From Methanomassiliicoccales archaeon (GTDB lineage Archaea; Thermoplasmatota; Thermoplasmata; Methanomassiliicoccales; JACIVX01), in the NCBI GenBank assembly GCA_014361295.1, contig JACIVX010000001.1:507924-571923 (forward strand): 64,000 bases of DNA, written 5' to 3'. Position 1 is the first letter of the stretch; every line of letters begins with the position of its first letter. The translations under genes were made by a program, and so were the position numbers. Below the pieces are notes generated by a model. It saw nothing but the letters and a program-made list of their open reading frames with translations. It made no database searches and was not told the origin of the DNA. Positions 51,314 to 60,760 of this stretch are shown one piece after another.

Positions 51314-53230
51314 ATGGAGGAGAAAATGCTGATTCAATATCCGCCTCACCTGAGGTGGATGCTTAAGAGGGCGCTCGATGATCCCGAAGGATTTTGGGGT
51401 GAGATTGCAAGTGAGCTACATTGGTTCAAGCCGTGGGACAGAATTTTTGAAGGAACCAATGAGACATTCAAATGGTTTTCCGGTGGCATGACCAATATTT
51501 CTTATAATTGTGTGGATTTTCATGTGAAAGAAGGAAGGGGAAACCGAGCTGCGATCATCTGGGAGAGCGGCGAAGGCGGACAGACACGTGTGCTGACGTA
51601 CAATCAATTACTTTTTGAAGTCACAAGATTTGCAAAAGCACTTCGCGCTCTCGGCGTCAAAAGAGGGGATAGAGTTACGATCTACATGCCGATGATCCCA
51701 GAAGCTACAATCGCGATGCTTGCGACCACGAGAATAGGAGCGATACACTCTGTTGTTTTCGGCGGATTTGGATATGGCGCGCTGGCCGAGAGAATCGCAG
51801 ACGCAGGATCAGAGATCGTTGTCACATCGGATGTAGGCTACAGAAGAGGCAAAATCGTTCCTCTCAAAGAAACTGTTGATCTTGCGTTGAAGGAAGTGAA
51901 AGGAGTCAAAAGAGTTATCGTGCTAAAAAGGGGCGACACCGATCCTCCTCTGATCCCTGGTCGGGATATTCTCTGGGAGGACGCGATCGAAATGGGTGCG
52001 TTGGAGAGTTCCGACGTTGTGCCGATGAGATCTGATGAACTTGCCTTCATTCTCTATACCTCTGGCACTATGGCAAAGCCGAAGGGCACGGTTCAGCCAC
52101 ATGGCAGCTATCAAGTTTACGTGTACGCGATGGGAAAATGGGTTTATGATCTGAAGGAAACTGATGTGTGGTGGTCAACCTCCGATATCGGTTGGATCGT
52201 TGGACACAGTTATGTGGTGTATGGACCTCTGCTCACGGGCTGCACCACCATTATGTATGAGGGTGTGCCCGATTACCCGACACCTGATATCTGGTGGAAA
52301 ATTGCGGAGAGGAATCGCGTTACTCAGATGTGGATCTCGCCAACGGGTGTGAGAGCCCTCATGCAGCATGGTGAGCAATGGCCTAGAAAACACGACTTAA
52401 GCTCAATCAGAGCCATCTTCTGCGCTGGGGAAGTTTTGAATCCTCCTGCTTACGAATGGCTTTCGAAGAAAGTTTTCGAGGACAGGATACCAGTCGTCGA
52501 TCATATGTGGCAGACAGAAACGAGCGGCCCCATCGTTGGAAATCCTATCGGCATTGCGACCCTGCCGATTCTTCCAGGTTCTGCGACAATTGCACTTCCA
52601 GGCATTGACGCCGATGTCGTCGATGATAAGGGCCAATCGCTTCCCCCAGGTGTTGAGGGGAATTTTGTTATCAGGCGGCCATTTCCGGGCTTAACGCCGA
52701 CGATCTGGAACGATCCTGAACGATACAAACGAGATTACTGGTCGAGAATACCCGGTTGCTATTATACAGGGGATGGTGCGTCGAGAGATGAGAACGGTTA
52801 TTTCTGGTTCGTTGGAAGATTTGATGAGATCATTAAGATTTCTGCGCACCGAGTCGGCACTGTCGAGATCGAATCCGTTCTCCTCTTGCATCCAGATGTG
52901 GCAGAAGCCGCTGTGGTAGGCGTTCCGGATGAACTTAGGGGAGAGGTAGCATTTGCGCTCGTTGTTCCGAAACCTGGAAAAGAGCCAACGGAGAGCATGA
53001 AAGCAGAGCTGAAAGAGCTTGTGAGAAGGAATATGGGTGCAGTTGTAGTCATCGGCAACATTGCGTTTGTTAGCAAGCTTCCGAAGACGAGAAGTGGCAA
53101 GATCATGAGAAGGCTCATTAAGGCTGTCGTTGCGGGACAGCCACTCGGTGACACATCGACAATTGAAGATCCAGCGGCGATCGAAGAAATCAAGAAGGCG
53201 GTTGCAGTGGCGCGAGCTCGGGATCGATGA
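51314..53230 (+). CDS. acs: AMP-forming acetyl-CoA/acyl-CoA synthetase
   Basis: A 638-residue adenylate-forming enzyme that makes acyl-CoA from an acid, ATP and CoA. Family motifs are visible: the P-loop YTSGTMAKPKGTV at about residue 250 (canonical YTSGTTGKPKG has TG where this has MA), WWSTSDIGWIVGHSY, HMWQTETSGP, YYTGDGASRDENGYFWFVGR, and the Lys-containing TRSGKIMRR near the end that is acetylated in regulated Acs. Acetate or propionate is the likely substrate. The ATG at 51314 follows GGGGGT; an ATG at 51326 with GGAGGAG upstream is equally good. Next to a CoA-transferase gene. Confidence 0.92.
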   Translation: MEEKMLIQYPPHLRWMLKRALDDPEGFWGEIASELHWFKPWDRIFEGTNETFKWFSGGMTNISYNCVDFHVKEGRGNRAAIIWESGEGGQTRVLTYNQLLFEVTRFAKALRALGVKRGDRVTIYMPMIPEATIAMLATTRIGAIHSVVFGGFGYGALAERIADAGSEIVVTSDVGYRRGKIVPLKETVDLALKEVKGVKRVIVLKRGDTDPPLIPGRDILWEDAIEMGALESSDVVPMRSDELAFILYTSGTMAKPKGTVQPHGSYQVYVYAMGKWVYDLKETDVWWSTSDIGWIVGHSYVVYGPLLTGCTTIMYEGVPDYPTPDIWWKIAERNRVTQMWISPTGVRALMQHGEQWPRKHDLSSIRAIFCAGEVLNPPAYEWLSKKVFEDRIPVVDHMWQTETSGPIVGNPIGIATLPILPGSATIALPGIDADVVDDKGQSLPPGVEGNFVIRRPFPGLTPTIWNDPERYKRDYWSRIPGCYYTGDGASRDENGYFWFVGRFDEIIKISAHRVGTVEIESVLLLHPDVAEAAVVGVPDELRGEVAFALVVPKPGKEPTESMKAELKELVRRNMGAVVVIGNIAFVSKLPKTRSGKIMRRLIKAVVAGQPLGDTSTIEDPAAIEEIKKAVAVARARDR

Positions 53231-53396
53231 TCTTATCCATTTCGAACAGCGTATAAGAAAAAAAGCTCAATTACATGTGATTTGTTAAGAAATGATTAGA
53301 AGTGCAAGTCAAGTCGCGATCAACAACGATGAGGGATCCGTCTGCAAAAGGCATAATAAGATATCCCTTGTCAATCTATAAGAGCGAGGGGAAACG

Positions 53397-55256
53397 TTGT
53401 CGAGAGACTGGAGAGATCGATGGAGAGAGAAACTCAAAACGGCCGATGAAGCTGTCGCCTGCGTTGAGCGGGGACAAAGAGTGTTCATTGGTACTGGATG
53501 CGGCGAGCCCCAGACACTGCTCCGGGCCCTTATTGGTAGAGCGGACCATTTGGCCGACAATGAATTTATTCAAACAATATCCCTCGGACTCGTACCGTAT
53601 GCAGAAGAACGGTTTACTGATAAGTTCAGATTAAATGCGTTTTTCATCGGTCCTAACGTGCGAAACGCTGTGAATGAGGGGCGCTCGGATTACACACCAG
53701 TTTACCTTTCCGAAATACCGAGACTCATCGAAGCGGGGAAGATCCCAATCGATGTTGCGCTCATTCAGGTCTCACCTCCAGATGAGCATGGCTATTGCAG
53801 TCTCGGCGTTTCTGTTGATATCACCAAGAGCGCTGCCGAGGCTGCCGATGTTGTCATCGCGCAGGTCAATCGATACATGCCAAGGGTCCTTGGAGACAGT
53901 TTCATTCATATCTCCGACATTGATTATGTAGTTGAGGCTCATGAACCCCTGCTGGAATGGCGGGCTAATGATGGCGAAAGCCCGGAGGAAATCGATCGCA
54001 TTGGCAGATTTGTGGCAGAGCTCGTCGACGACGGATCAACGATACAGACTGGTTATGGTTCAATTCCCGATGCGGTGCTGCGCCATCTGAAAAATAAAAA
54101 GGATCTTGGCGTCCACACGGAGATGTTCTCCGATGGCATCATTGATCTCGTCGAAAGCGGGGTTATTACTGGGAAGAAAAAAACAGTCCATAGGGGGAAG
54201 ATTGTCGCTTCTTTCTGCATGGGGACAAAGAGACTCTACGACTTCATCGACAACAATCCCATTATCGAATTCCATCCTTCCAACTACACAAATGACCCCT
54301 GTCTCATAGGAAGACACGATAAGATGGTCGCGATCAACTCAGCGCTCGAGGTCGATCTCACTGGTCAGGTGTGCGCCGATCAACTCGGGTATATGTTTTA
54401 TTCAGGACTTGGCGGACAGGTTGACTTCATGCGTGGCGCTGCGAGATCGAAGGGAGGGAAGCCGATCATTGCACTTCCTTCGACGGCTCAGGGTGGCAAA
54501 GTGTCAAGGATCGTGCCACGGCTCTCCGAAGGCGCTGGTGTGACAACGACTCGTGGCGATGTCCATTATGTTGTGACAGAATACGGAGTAGCAGAACTTC
54601 ACGGAAAGAGCATCATGCAACGGGCGCTCGCGATGATCAACATCGCTCATCCGAAATTCAGGGAAGAACTGCTCGCGGCGGCGAAATTCCACCGTTATGT
54701 CTTCCTTGACCAATCGGAGGTTCCGTATCGAGGGCTTCCGTATCCACAGGAATATGAAACGTATAAAACGTTCGATGGCGTTCAGATATTTTTCCGACCG
54801 ATCAAGCCGACCGATGAGGAAATGATGAAGGAACTCTTCTACTCGTTCTCAGAAGAAACGATCTACCAGCGGTTTATGGGGCCGAAAATGGCAATGCCTC
54901 ACCGCGAGCTGCAGCATTTTGTCAATCTCGACTACGATACGAAGATGGCAATCGTCGCGGTTGTGAGAGAAAAAGAAAGAACGAAGATCATCGGTGTTGG
55001 GAGATACAGTCTTGATAAGACGACGAATATCGCTGAGGTCGCATTTGTTGTCCACGATGATTGGCAGAACAAGGGAATCGGCACATTCCTGATGAATATG
55101 CTCATCAGAATTGGCAGAGACAGGGGGATCAAGGCATTTACCGCTGAAATCCTGGCAGAAAACAGACGCATGCTTAATCTATTCTATAAAACAGGATTGA
55201 AGGTCGAAACGAAGTACGACGACGATACGTATATCATTTACATGCCGCTTCAGTAA
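53397..55256 (+). CDS. Acetyl-CoA hydrolase/CoA-transferase fused to a GNAT acetyltransferase
   Basis: A 619-residue fusion. Residues 1 to about 430 are a family I CoA-transferase/acetyl-CoA hydrolase related to 4-hydroxybutyrate CoA-transferase, with VSPPDEHGYCSLGVSVD, the Glu-bearing EMFSDGIIDLVESG and a C-terminal SGLGGQVDFMRGAARSKGGK. From about residue 460 a GNAT domain follows (FFRPIKPTDEEMMKELFYSF, then VHDDWQNKGIGTFLMNMLI with the acetyl-CoA-binding Q/RxxGxG/A motif). The start is a TTG with GAGGGG upstream. It lies 166 bp after acs. The GNAT part could acetylate Acs, but this is inference. Confidence 0.9.
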   Translation: MSRDWRDRWREKLKTADEAVACVERGQRVFIGTGCGEPQTLLRALIGRADHLADNEFIQTISLGLVPYAEERFTDKFRLNAFFIGPNVRNAVNEGRSDYTPVYLSEIPRLIEAGKIPIDVALIQVSPPDEHGYCSLGVSVDITKSAAEAADVVIAQVNRYMPRVLGDSFIHISDIDYVVEAHEPLLEWRANDGESPEEIDRIGRFVAELVDDGSTIQTGYGSIPDAVLRHLKNKKDLGVHTEMFSDGIIDLVESGVITGKKKTVHRGKIVASFCMGTKRLYDFIDNNPIIEFHPSNYTNDPCLIGRHDKMVAINSALEVDLTGQVCADQLGYMFYSGLGGQVDFMRGAARSKGGKPIIALPSTAQGGKVSRIVPRLSEGAGVTTTRGDVHYVVTEYGVAELHGKSIMQRALAMINIAHPKFREELLAAAKFHRYVFLDQSEVPYRGLPYPQEYETYKTFDGVQIFFRPIKPTDEEMMKELFYSFSEETIYQRFMGPKMAMPHRELQHFVNLDYDTKMAIVAVVREKERTKIIGVGRYSLDKTTNIAEVAFVVHDDWQNKGIGTFLMNMLIRIGRDRGIKAFTAEILAENRRMLNLFYKTGLKVETKYDDDTYIIYMPLQ

Positions 55257-55309
55257 AATACTGAGCAATAGGAAAGTGAAGATGACGAGAAATTGATAGT
55301 TCCCGCGAA

Positions 55310-55792
55310 TTACCTGATTCTCTCCACCTTTCCAACATAACGTGCGATCTTCGACTGATGATCCGATTCATCATTGATAAGGAGTTCCAAGGTTGAAAAG
55401 AATAGTCCTGAGTCACCCTCCCTGACAAGATTCGTCAGATCTGACTTTTTTAGGGCGTCATAGATATTTTTGTAAATGTCATATGCGAGTTTTTCGTATT
55501 TCGACAGTTCCATCATAATTTCGAATTCCGTTTTGTTCTTGAAATCGAATTCTCGCGGTCGAATGGATGGCATCTGCCATTGATGGTTGACCTTCACCTT
55601 GGAAATCAATTCTTCAACCATCGCCTTGTGCTTTTCTGATTCCGATATGAGCTCAGAGACGACGTCCCTAAATTCATCTTTCTTGATGTTAATGTATGAT
55701 TCCCACTGAGACATGGATTCGAAACTCGCTTCAATTTCCAATGCCTTCTGTAAAAAGGTCAATAGCTCATCACTCGTTCTTATTTCGACCAT
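55310..55792 (-). CDS. Ferritin-like di-iron protein
   Basis: A 160-residue four-helix protein. Candidate iron ligands are the Glu in KALEIEASFESMSQWE, an ExxH in SESEKHKAMVEEL, the Glu in KYEKLAYDIYKNIYD and an ExxH in NDESDHQSKIARYVG, which is the spacing of ferritin-like/rubrerythrin proteins. It has no rubredoxin domain. Role may be oxidative-stress or iron handling. It stands alone, convergent with the CoA-transferase gene. Confidence 0.75.
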   Translation of the reverse strand: MVEIRTSDELLTFLQKALEIEASFESMSQWESYINIKKDEFRDVVSELISESEKHKAMVEELISKVKVNHQWQMPSIRPREFDFKNKTEFEIMMELSKYEKLAYDIYKNIYDALKKSDLTNLVREGDSGLFFSTLELLINDESDHQSKIARYVGKVERIR

Positions 55793-55882
55793 GATAAAAC
55801 CATCTCTCTCATCGTTTCTAATTATTTAATTTTCGAGTCGCTATGTTCGACATTTTCGAAGGGATTTTCCTATGTTCTTTTT

Positions 55883-56110
55883 ATGGCCATATTGACAAAA
55901 CATGATGATACGATATGCGATGATAGGCTTTTCAAATCGATAATGGTCGATATTATCACGATGTGTATGCATGCCGAAACATAGAGGAACGGCAAACTCC
56001 AGGATTTGAAGAATTTGGATTTCCCCCTCGAAAATTCAGTCCAAAATGATCCGTGGATGTGCATTCAGGAAATTGTAACTTTTCGTTCATATCACTTTAA
56101 TTATGAGTAG
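55883..56110 (+). other. Short ORF interrupted by one TAG
   Basis: An ATG at 55883 opens MAILTKHDDTICDDRLFKSI and onward, meets a TAG at 55982-55984, and continues in frame as RNGKLQDLKNLDFPLENSVQ to a second TAG at 56108. No ribosome site is seen. It may be a chance frame, a decayed gene, or in a pyrrolysine-using archaeon a read-through gene. The surrounding gap, 55793-56196, shows nothing else. Confidence 0.15.
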
Positions 56111-56196
56111 TCTGTTTCTGAAAGATAAAAAGGATTTCAAAAAATGTCAACGATCAACTAGAAATGACCCTAAGGGACGGATTAATGGATAATCGA

Positions 56197-57312
56197 CTAG
56201 CGTTTATCGGTTTCTTCTGGAATCGCCGTAATGATGACTCGTCTTCGAACCCACCAGTAGGCAAGAAATGTTGCATTAATTGTGGAGATAATGAGAATTA
56301 ATACCGACCAAAGGAGCAACTTAGACTCAAGGCCAAAAGCAAAACTGAAAATCGTTGCTAAGGTATTTGGCACAAGGACTGCCGTCCCCAGAATTGTTAA
56401 CCAAGTCATGACGAGTGCCATACGATTATTCAAGATCTGCAGCTGATTGTTATACAATGATTGCAGGACTTCGAGCCCCGACGCAAGGACTTCGGACATG
56501 TGCTCACTCAATTCGATCTGTCGGTTGACTTCGTCCGCGAGCAATCCAATTTTTGATAAAACTTTAGGATTATCTGTCACGAGATCTGCATCGCCATAAC
56601 GCAGCGAATGAAGAACATCCAACGTTCTCCACAATGTGTTTAGATAGGTGATGAGCGCATGTTTAATCTCATAGATCTGGCGTCCGATGGTCATTCTAGG
56701 TGATTTCGGATCGACAAGCGTCTCACTCAATTTGTCACCGAGTTCCTCTATTTCCCTTAAATGCTCAAAGTTCCTCGAATTGCTTTCGTCGATAATCCGA
56801 ATGAGCATCAGTGTGAGCTTGTCCTGAGGCGATGCAGATTCTGGCAGTTTTCTTAAGAAACCATCTGCATAACGTGCAAAAACAACGAGCCTGGCGACTT
56901 CCTTACTGTGCATCGTCACGATGAGCCCATCTCTTATGAGAATAATGAGGGGATATACTTTCAGTTCGAGACCTTCTGCTCTGACCGCAGGGAGCATGAT
57001 ACCCATCTCTGTTCCGTGGTCTTCGAAAGTTGCATAGTAGCCTGAAAGGAGCGTTTGAACCAACGAATCGGTGAATCCGAATTTTACAGCGATCTCATTT
57101 CCTTCGTGCCGCAGGTCATCTGTTGCAAAGTTTACCCACGAAAGCACCGACGTACGGATTATTGAAATAAAATCATCCGGCGATGATCCAGCGAACTTAA
57201 CAGTTTTTCCTGGTGAAACGAGCGCGACACAGATCCCTTTCGGCTTCTCATTCGAATAATTGGTGCCACCGCTGACCGAAGCGTTATTTTGTGCATGTAC
57301 TGAATCGTTCAT
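56197..57312 (-). CDS. CorA-like (MIT superfamily) cation transporter without GMN motif
   Basis: A 371-residue protein with a long cytoplasmic alpha/beta and helical funnel domain and two C-terminal transmembrane helices, as in CorA. The loop after helix 1 normally carries YGMN; here the region reads VLVPNTLATIFSFAFGLESK and then helix 2 (LWSVLILIISTINATFLAYW). The basic end WWVRRRVII is typical. It may move a divalent cation or be a regulatory relative. Single gene, divergent from the DUF998 gene. Confidence 0.8.
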   Translation of the reverse strand: MNDSVHAQNNASVSGGTNYSNEKPKGICVALVSPGKTVKFAGSSPDDFISIIRTSVLSWVNFATDDLRHEGNEIAVKFGFTDSLVQTLLSGYYATFEDHGTEMGIMLPAVRAEGLELKVYPLIILIRDGLIVTMHSKEVARLVVFARYADGFLRKLPESASPQDKLTLMLIRIIDESNSRNFEHLREIEELGDKLSETLVDPKSPRMTIGRQIYEIKHALITYLNTLWRTLDVLHSLRYGDADLVTDNPKVLSKIGLLADEVNRQIELSEHMSEVLASGLEVLQSLYNNQLQILNNRMALVMTWLTILGTAVLVPNTLATIFSFAFGLESKLLLWSVLILIISTINATFLAYWWVRRRVIITAIPEETDKR

Positions 57313-57575
57313 CGATCCACTCGCCTGTATTTCGGATTATATCGATCCTGATATTCTGGATCTCACCACGATTGCTTGCGCGAAAATCGATAACGGAGAA
57401 CAATACACCAACCTAAAAGGCTTCTGGTCTTGCCGAAGATTATAAGTGATAACGCTGGGTGATGAAAGATTACATGGAGGAAACGAATCGGAAGCTGAAG
57501 GAATCCCATATCTAACTGAAGCCTGAAAATAGAGCGGATGAAAATAAAATAAAAAGACAAACAAATTACCGTTGG

Positions 57576-58154
57576 ATGTCGAATCATCGAAGGATTATCA
57601 AAGTTGGAGCCTTTTGTGGATTAATGGGTGCGATCATCTTTGCACTCATGTGGATAGTAGCGGCAACGGTCGATTCGAGTTGGGTGCTGGGGGAACAGAC
57701 GCTCAGCGAACTCGGTGGGGATAGACCTGGTCGGATCTTCTTTAATACTGGCGTTATCCTCGAGGCACTTCTCAGTATCGTTTTTGTTTTTGGATTAAAA
57801 AATACACTTAGCAGTGATAATCTTGGGAAAGCAGGTTCTGCCGTCTTTTTCCTTGCTGCTATTTCTCTACTAGCCGTTGGCGTTTTTCCCATCACAACCG
57901 GCGTTTATCATACAGTGGCTAGTTACTCATTCTTCGGTCTTTCATTGATTGCGCTAATCATTCTTATCAGACCTCTGCAATCGAGCAGGGCCTTTGGTGC
58001 CATTTTTTCAATCATAACGATCGTGGCGATCGTTGTGTCTCTGGGATTCCTGTTTTTCACAAATATTCCAACCGCCGAGGCTGTTGCGGTGATATGCCTC
58101 CTGTTCTGGTCCTTAATCGTCTCCGTTAGGATGCTAACAGCAAAAGAATTCTGA
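57576..58154 (+). CDS. DUF998-family membrane protein
   Basis: A 192-residue protein with six hydrophobic segments. It has the family pattern LSELGGDRPGRIFFNTGVIL after the first helix and VFPITTGVYHTVASYSFFG in the middle. Function unknown. A weak terminator-like run (CACAAAAAAAAGG) follows its stop, and the convergent hypD lies 65 bp beyond. Confidence 0.8.
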   Translation: MSNHRRIIKVGAFCGLMGAIIFALMWIVAATVDSSWVLGEQTLSELGGDRPGRIFFNTGVILEALLSIVFVFGLKNTLSSDNLGKAGSAVFFLAAISLLAVGVFPITTGVYHTVASYSFFGLSLIALIILIRPLQSSRAFGAIFSIITIVAIVVSLGFLFFTNIPTAEAVAVICLLFWSLIVSVRMLTAKEF

Positions 58155-58219
58155 AGACTGGCAAAACACAAAAAAAAGGTATGTGATCGGGCGCATATAA
58201 TTGAGTCGATCTTTGAAAG

Positions 58220-59290
58220 TCAATCCTTGGGACGATATCGATAAGTGATGTTGCAGCTTCCCTCCCTGCTAACCATACATGGGCCCATCGGGTTCCCAGG
58301 AGTACAAGAAGTCCCGAAGAGTGGGCAGTCTTCAGAGGGGATGAGACCTCGCAAAACCTCCCCGCAGCGGCAGGCGGTTGAAAACTCAGAGGGAGAGAGA
58401 TCAGTGAGCAAATCGGCATATTTCTTTCGCGCGTCATATTCTTCAAATTCCCCTTTTAACTCAAGGGCGCTATTTTTAATAACGGGAAATCCTCGCCATG
58501 GTTTATCGACTTTCTTGAAAACCTCCGAAAGAAGGGAGAGGGCCTTGAGGTTGCCTTCTGGCTTCACAACACGCGAATACTCATTTTGGACAACGGCGGT
58601 ACCTTCTTTAACCTGTTCGGCAAGCATATAGACGGCCATTAGGAGGTCCAGTGGCTCGAAGCCCGCGACGACCTGTGGCATGCGATATCGATTCGCGATT
58701 TCCTCGTACGGCTTGAGACCGATAATTGTACTCACATGTCCAGGCTGAATTAATCCGTCAACACGAATTTCTCCCATTTGGAGGATTGCCTCGATAGCTG
58801 GTGGAATTAAACGATGGGCGCTGAGAATCGAAAAAGAGGCGGGAGGTCTTGAATAGATTGCTGAGGCGGTCGTGGGGCTCGTTGTCTCAAACCCAACGGC
58901 CATGAAAACGACTTCCTTACCAGTTCTTGCGAGTTTGACAGCTTCATCGATCGAATAAACAACCCTTACATCGAATCCCTGAGCCCTGAGGTCTGCAAGG
59001 GAGCCACTAGGCGTCGGTACCGCAAGCATATCTCCAAAAATCGCGAGTGTTTTTCCAGATCGAGCGATCGCCATCGCCTCCTGGATCTCGTAGGAGGTGG
59101 TGACACAGACGGGACAGCCTGGTCCCTGCCTGATATCAATGCCTGCCTTTTCGAGAAGACTCTGAAGACCGAATCGAACAAGGGTGTCCTGGTGCGTCCC
59201 GCATACGTGCATGAACATCGCATTGATCCCGAGATCCGCTATTCTTTGAACAATTCTCCTTGCGAGTGCTTCATCCCTGAATTTGAACAT
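58220..59290 (-). CDS. hypD: [NiFe]-hydrogenase maturation protein HypD
   Basis: A 356-residue Fe-S protein that, with HypC, assembles the Fe(CN)2CO unit of NiFe hydrogenase. Its motifs are CGTHQDT (the archaeal form of CGTHE), QGPGCPVC, and a C-terminal Cys set for the 4Fe-4S cluster (CRCGEVLRG, CPLFGTSC, CMVSREGSC). The ATG at 59290 shares its A with the hypA stop (TAATG), so the two are translationally coupled. No hydrogenase structural genes lie in this window. Confidence 0.96.
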   Translation of the reverse strand: MFKFRDEALARRIVQRIADLGINAMFMHVCGTHQDTLVRFGLQSLLEKAGIDIRQGPGCPVCVTTSYEIQEAMAIARSGKTLAIFGDMLAVPTPSGSLADLRAQGFDVRVVYSIDEAVKLARTGKEVVFMAVGFETTSPTTASAIYSRPPASFSILSAHRLIPPAIEAILQMGEIRVDGLIQPGHVSTIIGLKPYEEIANRYRMPQVVAGFEPLDLLMAVYMLAEQVKEGTAVVQNEYSRVVKPEGNLKALSLLSEVFKKVDKPWRGFPVIKNSALELKGEFEEYDARKKYADLLTDLSPSEFSTACRCGEVLRGLIPSEDCPLFGTSCTPGNPMGPCMVSREGSCNITYRYRPKD

Positions 59291-59664
59291 TACTTTTCCA
59301 CCACCTTGACCGATGTGACACCACAGCACTTCCCCTTAATGATATCCGCTTGATTGCCGCATTTCGGACAGCTCAAAATCGGAATCGAGAAGTGAAAAGT
59401 TCCATCTCCAATATGTTCTGGTGGCCCTTCAAATCCACAGGAGGGGCAGCGCAGTATCGCTTTTTCTGTTTCAATGATCAGTTCGGCACCTTCGAGTATC
59501 GTCCCCTTACTCAATATCTCGAACGCAAATCTCAATTGTTCTTCACCAAGAAACGTCAACTCTCCGACAACAAGTACAACTTCTTCGACTTTCTCAATTT
59601 CATAATGGCCAAGCTGACCCAGAACAGCGTTGATGATGTCAGACATGACAGAAACTTCATGCAT
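59290..59664 (-). CDS. hypA: [NiFe]-hydrogenase nickel-insertion protein HypA
   Basis: A 124-residue nickel chaperone. The start MHEVSVMSDI gives the conserved MHE nickel-binding N-terminus, which selects the ATG at 59664 over one 4 codons upstream. The zinc site is CPSCGFEG and CPKCGNQ. It delivers nickel to hydrogenase (or urease) with HypB. Coupled to hypD; fits the possible nickel importer about 11 kb upstream in the window. Confidence 0.96.
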   Translation of the reverse strand: MHEVSVMSDIINAVLGQLGHYEIEKVEEVVLVVGELTFLGEEQLRFAFEILSKGTILEGAELIIETEKAILRCPSCGFEGPPEHIGDGTFHFSIPILSCPKCGNQADIIKGKCCGVTSVKVVEK

Positions 59665-59789
59665 CTTGAAGACCAAGACCTCGTATCACATAATTACTTT
59701 TTTGGAAAATTGAATCAAGAAGCGAGAAAGGCAATCGTAAGACTACGAGAATTACTTATATAGAAATTAATATAAAGTGTGATAACCCG

Positions 59790-60080
59790 ATGAACACCAG
59801 CAACAAGAAATCCAGGAAAGAATTAACGCTCGAGGCGATCGTCGAAGGAAAGAAGATGGAGGCGTATGTGGAGCATAGGACTAAAGATATGCACGTCTGC
59901 TGGATCTGCGGGACAATCGGGTACAAGAAGAAACCGATGAAGAACATCGGTAATCGGTGGATATGCATCGATTGCCTCAAGCATCTCAAGGAAATTCTTG
60001 ATTCGCTGGATCAATGGGAGGCAGAAATCCAGCTCGAAAAGGAAATGAGTAAGAAAATCGATGAGAGTCTTGGAGTTTAA
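59790..60080 (+). CDS. Small zinc-binding protein
   Basis: A 96-residue protein with CWICGTIG at about residue 37 and CIDCLKHL at about 59, a CxxC-x19-CxxC zinc ribbon followed by a charged helix. A TATA-like ACTTATATAG lies about 35 bp upstream. Divergent from hypA. Function unknown; zinc ribbons of this type often bind RNA or protein. Confidence 0.65.
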   Translation: MNTSNKKSRKELTLEAIVEGKKMEAYVEHRTKDMHVCWICGTIGYKKKPMKNIGNRWICIDCLKHLKEILDSLDQWEAEIQLEKEMSKKIDESLGV

Positions 60081-60103
60081 GAGAAATTCTTTCAAGTGAT
60101 CGT

Positions 60104-60760
60104 TTACCGTGTCCTCTTCTCAGTAAAATAATCACAATAACGATTGATTGGACAAATCGAACACTTTGGATTTCTTGGTGTGCAAATTTTCTTGCCAAAC
60201 GCGATGAAGACGGTATTGATGAATTTCCAAAGATCTCTTGGAACGACTCTTGTCAGTTCAATTTCCGTTTCCTCAGGCGTCTTCGTGCTGACAAGCCCGA
60301 TTCTATTCGATATCCTGTGAACATGAACATCGACTGGGATCGCATCCTGATCAAATCCATAGACGAGAACACAGTTGGCCGTTTTTCTGCCAACTAAAGG
60401 CAGTGCGAGGAGCTTGTCCATCTCATTTGGAACGCGATCGTTGTAATCCTGGTGTATAATCCTTGCAATTTCCTTGATCGCCTTTGATTTCGCTTTGGGA
60501 AAACCTGCAGGGCGTATCAATTCCATGAGATCATCTAATGGCGCTGCTGCGAGCTCCGCTGCATTCTTGTATTTTGAAAAAAGGCGTTGCGATGCGATGT
60601 AAGTATTCTCATCCTTTGTTCTTTGAGAGAGAACCGTTGAAATGAGAACCCGAAAAGGGTCACTTCCACTAGTGGGTTTGTTATCTTTCGTTCCGCCAGG
60701 AAATGCTCCGATAGGAAAATGATCAACGAGCGTGATCAAGATCTCTCTTACGGGTTTCAT
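60104..60760 (-). CDS. nth: Endonuclease III
   Basis: A 218-residue DNA glycosylase/AP lyase for oxidised pyrimidines. The helix-hairpin-helix LPLVGRKTANCVL contains the catalytic Lys, VDVHVHRISNRIG the catalytic Asp, and the C-terminal Fe-S loop is CTPRNPKCSICPINRYC (C-x6-C-x2-C-x5-C). The ATG at 60760 lies inside the end of the folC-like gene (overlap 38 bp), so the two are coupled. Confidence 0.95.
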   Translation of the reverse strand: MKPVREILITLVDHFPIGAFPGGTKDNKPTSGSDPFRVLISTVLSQRTKDENTYIASQRLFSKYKNAAELAAAPLDDLMELIRPAGFPKAKSKAIKEIARIIHQDYNDRVPNEMDKLLALPLVGRKTANCVLVYGFDQDAIPVDVHVHRISNRIGLVSTKTPEETEIELTRVVPRDLWKFINTVFIAFGKKICTPRNPKCSICPINRYCDYFTEKRTR

